Positions 51,624 to 64,000 of a stretch of DNA of 64,000 nt are shown here, in pieces (position 1 is the first letter of the stretch; each line of letters opens with the position of its first letter). The stretch lies in contig NZ_CALUMA010000047.1 of assembly GCF_944321625.1 (NCBI RefSeq), positions 1 to 64,000 on the forward strand, in the 5' to 3' direction. Both the position numbers and the translations under genes were made by a program. Origin of the DNA: an uncultured Slackia sp. (GTDB lineage Bacteria > Actinomycetota > Coriobacteriia > Coriobacteriales > Eggerthellaceae). The notes below the pieces were generated by a model. That model was not told the origin of the DNA, did not search any database, and saw nothing but the letters and a program-made list of their open reading frames with translations.

Positions 51624-53717
51624 TTACGCGTAGAACAGGATGTCGTCGTAGGTGGGCACGGGCCAGTACTCGCGCGCCACGATGGGCTCCATCGCGTCGA
51701 CGGCGGCACGCAGGCGCTCCATCGCAGGATTCACCTCATGCGCATAGACGTTGGCCTTCTCCTGCGAATCGGAGCACGTCTCAGCCTTCTCGTGCAGGCG
51801 AGCCAGCTCGTCCAAATCCTCGTAAATCGCGCTCACGCCGTCGGTCAGCGTGGCAAGCTCGGCGCGCTCGTGCGCCATGCTGGCGGTGGGCATGGCCTCG
51901 GTAATCGTGGTGATGCCCTTGGCGATCTTGGTGGCATACGCGCTGATCACGGGCAGATACGTGCGGCGAGCCATGCGGCGCATGGTGGTGCACTCGATGT
52001 TCATGAGCTTGTTGTACTTCTCAAGCTTGACCTCGTAGCGGCTGCGCGCCTCGGTCTCGGAGAGCACGCCCATCTCCTCGAAAAGCGCCAGATTCTTGGG
52101 TGCCACGAAGCTCGGCAGCGCGTCGGCGGTAGTGGGGAAATCGCACAGGCCGCGACGGCGCGCCTCTTCGTGCCACTCCTCCGAGTAGCCATCGCCCGAG
52201 AACAGGATGCGCTTGTGCTCGGACAGCACGCGCTTGATGTACGACACGGCAGCGGTGCGGAAGTCCTCCTCGCCGCGTGTCTCCATGGCGTCGGCGAAAT
52301 TCTTGAGCGACTTGGCAACGGCGGTGTCCAGCATGGTATTGGCATCGGACACGTTCACCGAAGAGCCCGGCATGCGGAACTCAAACTTGTTGCCCGTGAC
52401 GGCGAAGGGGCTGGTGCGGTTGCGGTCGGTAGTATCGCGCTCCAGGTTGGGCAGCACGTCCACACCGAAGTCGAGCGAGGCACGCGAGGCGTGACTAGCC
52501 TCATGGCCTTCGGCAAGCGCGTCGATAATCGCGGAAAGCTCGTCGCCCAGGAAGATGGACACGATGGCCGGCGGAGCCTCATTGGCACCCAGTCGGTGAT
52601 CGTTGCTGCAGCTTGCCACGCTCATGCGCAGCAGGTCCTGGTAGTCGTCCACCGCTTCGATGATGCAGGTGAGGAACACCAGGAACTGCAGGTTGTCCTC
52701 GGGGGTGTCGCCGGGGTCAAGCAGATTCTCGTCCTCGGTGCCAATGGACCAGTTGTTGTGCTTGCCGGATCCGTTGATGCCCTCGAACGGCTTCTCGTGC
52801 TGCAGGCACACCAGGCCGTGATGGCTGGCCAGCAGCTTCATCTCTTCCATGGTGAGCAGGTTCTCGTCGATGGCGCGGTTCACGTTGGAAAACACCGGAG
52901 CCAGCTCGTGCTGGGCGGGTGCCACCTCGTTGTGCTTGGTCTTCGCCGCAACGGCGAAGCCCCACAGTACGTCATCGAGCTCTTTCATGAAGGCGTTCAC
53001 CGTAGGACGGATGGCGCCGAAGTAGTGCTCGTCAAGCTCCTGGCCCTTGCACGGCGGCGCGCCGAACAGCGTGCGGCCGGTCATGACCAGATCCTGACGC
53101 TTCTCGTAATCCTTCTCGGAAATCAGGAAGTATTCCTGCTCGGTGCCCACGTTCACCACCACGCGCGAAGGGTGCTTGCCAAACAGCGCCAGCACGCGCT
53201 TGGTCTGCGTGTCGATCGCAGAGATGGAACGCAGAAGCGGCGTCTTCTTGTCCAGCGCCTCGCCGGTGTACGAGCAGAACGCCGTGGGGATGCACAGCAC
53301 CTCGTCCTTGATGAACGCGTAGCTCGTGGGGTCCCACGCGGAATAGCCACGAGCCTCGAAAGTGGCACGCAGACCGCCGTTGGGGAAGCTCGACGCGTCG
53401 GGTTCACCCTGCACCAGCTCCTTGCCGGAGAACTTGGTGATGGCGGTGCCGTCGCCCACGGGCTCGATGAACGAGTCGTGCTTCTCGGACGTGATGCCCG
53501 TCAGCGGCTGGAACCAATGCGCGAAGTGGGTGGCGCCGTGCTCGATGGCCCACGTCTTCATCGCGTGCGCCACGGTGTTGGCCACATCCAAGTCGAGCGG
53601 TTTGCCCTCTTTGATGGTGCGCGAGAGCATCTTGTACGTGTCAGAAGGCAGGTACTGCTTCATCACGTGGTCGGAAAACACCATGGTGCCGTAACGAGAG
53701 GTGAGGTTATTGGACAT
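51624..53717 (-). CDS. glnN: Glutamine synthetase type III
   Basis: 697 residues, the large GSIII form found in some anaerobes. Signatures: HFAHWFQPLTGITSEKHD, the FNPGDTP-like LLDPGDTPEDNLQFL, GSGKHNNWS and RLGANEAPPAI. GGAGC precedes the start. It appears monocistronic. A second glutamine synthetase (type I) lies 3 kb away, so the two may serve different ammonia or growth conditions. Confidence 0.95.
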   Translation of the reverse strand: MSNNLTSRYGTMVFSDHVMKQYLPSDTYKMLSRTIKEGKPLDLDVANTVAHAMKTWAIEHGATHFAHWFQPLTGITSEKHDSFIEPVGDGTAITKFSGKELVQGEPDASSFPNGGLRATFEARGYSAWDPTSYAFIKDEVLCIPTAFCSYTGEALDKKTPLLRSISAIDTQTKRVLALFGKHPSRVVVNVGTEQEYFLISEKDYEKRQDLVMTGRTLFGAPPCKGQELDEHYFGAIRPTVNAFMKELDDVLWGFAVAAKTKHNEVAPAQHELAPVFSNVNRAIDENLLTMEEMKLLASHHGLVCLQHEKPFEGINGSGKHNNWSIGTEDENLLDPGDTPEDNLQFLVFLTCIIEAVDDYQDLLRMSVASCSNDHRLGANEAPPAIVSIFLGDELSAIIDALAEGHEASHASRASLDFGVDVLPNLERDTTDRNRTSPFAVTGNKFEFRMPGSSVNVSDANTMLDTAVAKSLKNFADAMETRGEEDFRTAAVSYIKRVLSEHKRILFSGDGYSEEWHEEARRRGLCDFPTTADALPSFVAPKNLALFEEMGVLSETEARSRYEVKLEKYNKLMNIECTTMRRMARRTYLPVISAYATKIAKGITTITEAMPTASMAHERAELATLTDGVSAIYEDLDELARLHEKAETCSDSQEKANVYAHEVNPAMERLRAAVDAMEPIVAREYWPVPTYDDILFYA

Positions 53718-53826
53718 GCGGCAGGCTCCTATCGATTATTGCGATACGCGTAATACGCACAAGCTGTTATTTTACTACGACACGCTGGAGTGCAAGACGA
53801 AACCTCTGTCGTTTACGCACAGTTCA

Positions 53827-54876
53827 TCAACGCGGCAGGAGCAGCATGCGAAGACGTTCGATGTGGGAGTCGGTCAGGCGCAGGCCGTCGCGCACATAGC
53901 CCTCGAACGAGCCGTAGACGCGCGCTGCCTCGTCGAAGAATGCCTCCAGATACGAAGGCCGCGCCTCCAGAAACGACATGAGGATGGAGCGTTCGCGCTG
54001 CGTCATGCCGACGCCCAGGCGTTCCGCTTCGGAGGCGATCAAATCGGCATGGTCGTCGTTAACGCGCAGATAATCTTCCATTACGGCATCGTCGTCGAAC
54101 CGCGCCGCCTTAAGCAGCACAGCAGCAAGCACGCCCGTTCGGTCCTTGCCGTTCGCGCAGTGCACCAGCGCCGGCGTTCCCTCGGCCGCCATAGAGCGCA
54201 GCGCCTGCCCGATGAGCGGGTATTCGCGCACGTAACGCCGGTAGTTCTCGCGCATGCGCTCCTCGGGTTCGCCGTATGCGCCGATCACGCCCGCCACCAG
54301 GCGCTTGTCGGCGTCTTTCTTGCGACGTTCCTCGGCGGGTTCCAGCGCGATGGTCTTGGTGCCCACCAGATACGGCTCAGGATGCGCCGCCACCTCGCGG
54401 CGCGTGCGCATGTCATAGATGGTGGCGATGCCCAGCGAACGCGCCAGGAACACCGCATCGTCGGGCGTGATGTCAACCAGCTCACGCGAGCGGAACAGGC
54501 AGCCGCCGCCCAACGTGCCGCCTCCGATTGCGCGCACGCGGGCGCTTCCAAACATGGTCATGGCAGGAAGCACTTCGAAGGCGAAGCCGGTCACAAGCGA
54601 CGACGAAGGCGTGCCGTCCGAGCGAACCGCGCGCGCCTTCAGCAAATACCGCCCCGGCTTCTGCGGTGTGTATACAAAGCGCCATCGCACGCCGCGCTCC
54701 TTGTCCACAGCCTCGGTGGCATACGGCGTCCAACTGTCTCCGCCGTCCAGCGAAAACTCGATACCCGCGATGGCGCGCTCGAAATCGTCCACGTACCCTG
54801 TGAATTCGATAGGCCGCCCCACAAAATACGGTGGTTTCTTGCTGGGCGTTATAAGCGTGTGCGAATTGCCGGACAT
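53827..54876 (-). CDS. Fusion of an Ig-like (sulfite-oxidase-dimerisation-type) domain with a tyrosine phosphatase
   Basis: 349 residues from ATG 54876; the longer frame overlaps the preceding gene. Residues about 15-85 (FVGRPIEFTGYVDDF, AGIEFSLDGGDSWTPY, RWRFVYTPQKPGRY) resemble the immunoglobulin-like dimerisation domain of Mo-containing sulfite oxidases. Residues about 115-349 are a Y_phosphatase3-type protein tyrosine/serine phosphatase: the P-loop is HCANGKDRTG (239-248) with Cys240 and Arg246. There is no signal peptide. It starts 15 bases after the M20 gene stop. The substrate is unknown. Confidence 0.8.
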   Translation of the reverse strand: MSGNSHTLITPSKKPPYFVGRPIEFTGYVDDFERAIAGIEFSLDGGDSWTPYATEAVDKERGVRWRFVYTPQKPGRYLLKARAVRSDGTPSSSLVTGFAFEVLPAMTMFGSARVRAIGGGTLGGGCLFRSRELVDITPDDAVFLARSLGIATIYDMRTRREVAAHPEPYLVGTKTIALEPAEERRKKDADKRLVAGVIGAYGEPEERMRENYRRYVREYPLIGQALRSMAAEGTPALVHCANGKDRTGVLAAVLLKAARFDDDAVMEDYLRVNDDHADLIASEAERLGVGMTQRERSILMSFLEARPSYLEAFFDEAARVYGSFEGYVRDGLRLTDSHIERLRMLLLPR

Positions 54877-54890
54877 GGTGGGAGCCGCCT

Positions 54891-56342
54891 CTATTCCGCC
54901 AGGAAATCTACGGCGTATTGCGCTGCGAACTCCGAGCCGCGCACAAGGGCGCTTTCGTCCACGCGGTAGAAGCAGCTGTGCTGCGGATGCTCCGCCCCCA
55001 CCTTGGGATTGCGGCACCCGACGAACGCGAACACGCCGGGCACAATCTTGAGGTATTCGGCGAAATCCTCGCCCGCCAGCGTGCCCTGGTAATCGGACAG
55101 CGCATCTTCGCCGAACAGCTTGACCACGGCCTGCTCTGCGCGGGCGGCGCTCGCAGCGTCGTTCACCAAGCCGGCGTTGCCCTCTTCATACGTGAGCTTC
55201 GCCCTGGCTCCCAGCGCCTTTGCGGTACGTTTGACCAGGTGCTCCAAGTGTTCCGGAATGGATTTGCGCGTCTTTTCGGTCCAGGTACGCACCGTGCCCG
55301 TGAGATAAGCCGATCCCGCCATGATGTTGCGCGCCTCGCCGCCGTGAATCTCGCCTACGGTCACCACCAGCGGTTCGAACGGCGAAATATCGCGGCTCAC
55401 CAATGTCTGAATGACGTTCACCAGCTCTGCGGCGACCACGATAGCATCCACGCCCTTGTGCGGCATGGACCCGTGCGCGCTCACGCCCGCCACATCGATG
55501 CGAAACCAGTCGGTATTCGCCATGCGCTGACCAGGTGCGCATGAAATCTTGCCCGCTTCCACATCGCTCCAGATATGCATGCCGAACAAGCCGTCCACGC
55601 CCTCAAGGGCGCCCGCGCGAATCATCATGCGCGAACCGATAGAAATCTCCTCTGCCGGTTGGAAGATGATGCGCACCTCGCCATGGAGCTGCGAACGCAT
55701 ATCGTTCAGGATGCGAGCGGCGCCCAGCATCATAGCGATATGGCAGTCGTGGCCGCAGGCGTGCATGACGCCCGTGTTCTGCGACTCGTACGGCAGTCCC
55801 GTCTCCTCGGTTACGGGCAGCGCGTCGATATCGGCGCGCAGGGCAATACGGCGACGCGGATTGCCCTGGTCATCGTAGGCATCGGGCGCTTCGCCTTTGA
55901 TGGTGGCAATAATGCCCGTTTTCGCAACGCGTTCATACGGAATGCCCATGCGCGTGAGGCGCACGCAAATGCTGTTGGACGTAGCGACCTCTTTGGTGGA
56001 GAGTTCAGGATGCGCGTGGAAGTAGCGACGCATGGCGATGATGGAGTCCTCGATGGCGCCGCCAGCTTCAAGGATGTGCGCTGTCAGCTCGTCGGGCGTC
56101 ATGACAGGCACCGTCATGGGCGCGATGGGCGCGGGGGCGACGGCATCGGAAGCCTCTGCGATCCCTGCGGCGTCAGTGGCTTCCGCAGCGTCAGCAACCA
56201 CTGCGACCTCTGCAGCATCAGCAGCCACGAGCGGCTCCGCTCCCTCCACCTGCTCATCGCCCAGAACGACCACGTTCGTGCTTTCCGGACTTTTCGCCTG
56301 CGTTTTTTCTACCGGCTTCGTCGCCTTTTTCTTCTTACCCAT
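54891..56342 (-). CDS. M20 family amidohydrolase (M20D, N-acyl-amino-acid hydrolase-like)
   Basis: 483 residues from ATG 56342; a GTG three codons upstream is possible. After a 75-residue Lys- then Ala-rich, probably disordered N-terminal extension comes the peptidase core: RRYFHAHPELSTKE, RADIDALPVTEETG, HACGHDCHIAMML, FQPAEE and a dimerisation domain with GVSAHGSMPHKG. The metal-binding Cys/His in ACGHDCH are intact. The family hydrolyses N-acyl amino acids, hippurate or similar amides. It is coupled to the phosphatase fusion gene downstream. Confidence 0.88.
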   Translation of the reverse strand: MGKKKKATKPVEKTQAKSPESTNVVVLGDEQVEGAEPLVAADAAEVAVVADAAEATDAAGIAEASDAVAPAPIAPMTVPVMTPDELTAHILEAGGAIEDSIIAMRRYFHAHPELSTKEVATSNSICVRLTRMGIPYERVAKTGIIATIKGEAPDAYDDQGNPRRRIALRADIDALPVTEETGLPYESQNTGVMHACGHDCHIAMMLGAARILNDMRSQLHGEVRIIFQPAEEISIGSRMMIRAGALEGVDGLFGMHIWSDVEAGKISCAPGQRMANTDWFRIDVAGVSAHGSMPHKGVDAIVVAAELVNVIQTLVSRDISPFEPLVVTVGEIHGGEARNIMAGSAYLTGTVRTWTEKTRKSIPEHLEHLVKRTAKALGARAKLTYEEGNAGLVNDAASAARAEQAVVKLFGEDALSDYQGTLAGEDFAEYLKIVPGVFAFVGCRNPKVGAEHPQHSCFYRVDESALVRGSEFAAQYAVDFLAE

Positions 56343-56391
56343 GCTGCTCACCTATCGCGTACTTCGTTTGCGTTGCCGCACCTTGCCTGCG

Positions 56392-56979
56392 TTAATCAAC
56401 TTGGGCCGACTCAATGTTAGCCAGAGCCTCGGACATAATAGCATCAGCGTCGTTGGTGACAATGTCCAAGCCTTCCGCGCGGAAGCATTCCGCCGTCTCG
56501 AACCCGAAGAACAGCGTGAAGAGCACCTTGATCTGCTGATAGCCGAAATCGAGTTCGCCCACATATCCACCCGACGTGGTGACGTAATACAGGCGCTTGC
56601 CGCGGCATAGGCTCACCGGCACGCCGGCCTCGGAGTATCTGAAGGTCACGCCCTGCGCGCACAGATGCTCTACGTACACCTTAAGCTTGGACGGGAACGA
56701 CAAATCCCAATACGGGGCCGCTATGACCACTGTATCGGCCTGGCTCATTTGCTTTGCCGCGTCGAACAACACGTCGTCGAAAGCGCCCGCGCGAGCGAGT
56801 TGCGTGCGCCGATTCACATCGTCGCCCGTCAAGGGGCGCATGTCGGCATCTTCCAGCACAAGCGTCGAAACGTGCGCCTCTCGCCCATCTGTCAACTTAG
56901 CGAGCAACGCCTGCGCCAAGCGCTCGGTGCGCGACGTCTCACGGTTCACGCACGCATCCACATACAGAATGGTTTCCAT
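56392..56979 (-). CDS. FMN-dependent NAD(P)H oxidoreductase (azoreductase/flavodoxin-like fold)
   Basis: 195 residues. Flavodoxin_2-type signatures: VIAAPYWDLSFPSKLKVYVEHL (seen in pieces), GVTFRYSEAGVPVSLCRGKRLYYVTTSGG. The family reduces quinones, azo dyes or nitro compounds with NAD(P)H. GGGGAGG precedes the ATG. It is cytoplasmic and sits between rpoC's terminator and the M20 gene. Confidence 0.86.
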   Translation of the reverse strand: METILYVDACVNRETSRTERLAQALLAKLTDGREAHVSTLVLEDADMRPLTGDDVNRRTQLARAGAFDDVLFDAAKQMSQADTVVIAAPYWDLSFPSKLKVYVEHLCAQGVTFRYSEAGVPVSLCRGKRLYYVTTSGGYVGELDFGYQQIKVLFTLFFGFETAECFRAEGLDIVTNDADAIMSEALANIESAQVD

Positions 56980-57020
56980 TGCATTCCTCCCCTTTTCTGA
57001 CTGCTCGCCACCCTAACACA

Positions 57021-57046
57021 AAAGGCGACCCCGAAGGGTCGCCTTT
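57021..57046 (-). terminator. Terminator of the rpoBC operon
   Basis: AAAGGCGACCC-CGAA-GGGTCGCCTTT, a perfect 11-bp stem with T-rich ends on both strands. It is 41 bases past the rpoC stop. Confidence 0.9.
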
Positions 57047-57086
57047 GATGCATCAATCCGCAGATGGAAGAGCCTTTGCGCGAAGA

Positions 57087-64000
<6,914 letters not shown>

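Noticed and set aside
51522-53753. 743-codon plus-strand frame opposite GSIII
   Set aside because: Shadow of the GSIII gene, with no start signal or recognisable domain.

Overview
This GC-rich window looks like a chromosomal segment of an anaerobic gut actinobacterium of the Coriobacteriia, most likely family Eggerthellaceae; the genus cannot be fixed from sequence alone. The inference rests on the mixture of genes: Tat-exported single-subunit fumarate/urocanate-reductase-like flavoproteins paired with polytopic LuxR regulators, a DMSO-reductase-family operon with its own TorD chaperone, murT-gatD, glutamine synthetases of types I and III, and alpha-operon ribosomal genes. Almost every gene is on the minus strand.

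Layout. 1-5031: cell-envelope and housekeeping genes (coiled-coil NlpC/P60-type secreted protein cut by the window edge, peptidoglycan-binding protein, polyprenyl diphosphate synthase, tRNA-Leu with duplicated 3' ends, Ppx/GppA, DivIC/FtsB-like protein). 5178-11736: amino-acid antiporter, LuxR regulator with respiratory flavoprotein, zinc-ribbon protein. 11935-16630: enolase, an orphan nuclease-like gene, an orphan EcfT and an amphipathic-repeat protein. 16992-20531: rplQ-rpoA-rpsD-rpsK-rpsM-rpmJ-infA. 20812-28410: an acetyltransferase, a dmsA-dmsB-torD-dmsC operon with divergent LysR regulator, and a tiny convergent RNA/peptide locus resembling a type I toxin-antitoxin. 28731-38293: threonine aldolase, Usp, a frameshifted MFS-CBS transporter with divergent MarR, HerA-like ATPase, TsaE, formamidase, class I aldolase. 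38934-39962: a second copy of the orphan nuclease-like family. 40445-44124: nadE-hypB-hypA and tatC-tatB. 44387-53717: nitrogen assimilation (glnB, amtB, GlnR-like regulator, glnA, GSIII) with murT-gatD in between. 53827-64000: an unusual phosphatase fusion, M20 amidohydrolase, azoreductase-like flavoprotein, rpoC and the 3' part of rpoB.

Functional links. TatB/TatC export the Tat-signal flavoprotein and DmsA-like enzyme seen here, and TorD matures the latter. GlnB, AmtB, the GlnR-like regulator and two glutamine synthetases form an ammonium-assimilation neighbourhood. MurT-GatD amidates lipid II using the glutamine those synthetases make.

The most unusual material is non-coding. (i) Two paralogous PD-(D/E)xK-like genes 24 kb apart each have an upstream degenerate array of 11-nt repeats in the same orientation, with similar consensus. 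(ii) A 37-residue hydrophobic-basic ORF converges with a short predicted RNA; a direct repeat makes that RNA complementary to the ORF's ribosome-binding site. (iii) Four intergenic elements of about 130-190 nt are bounded by 20-26 nt inverted repeats. (iv) A tRNA-Leu has tandem copies of its 3' end downstream.
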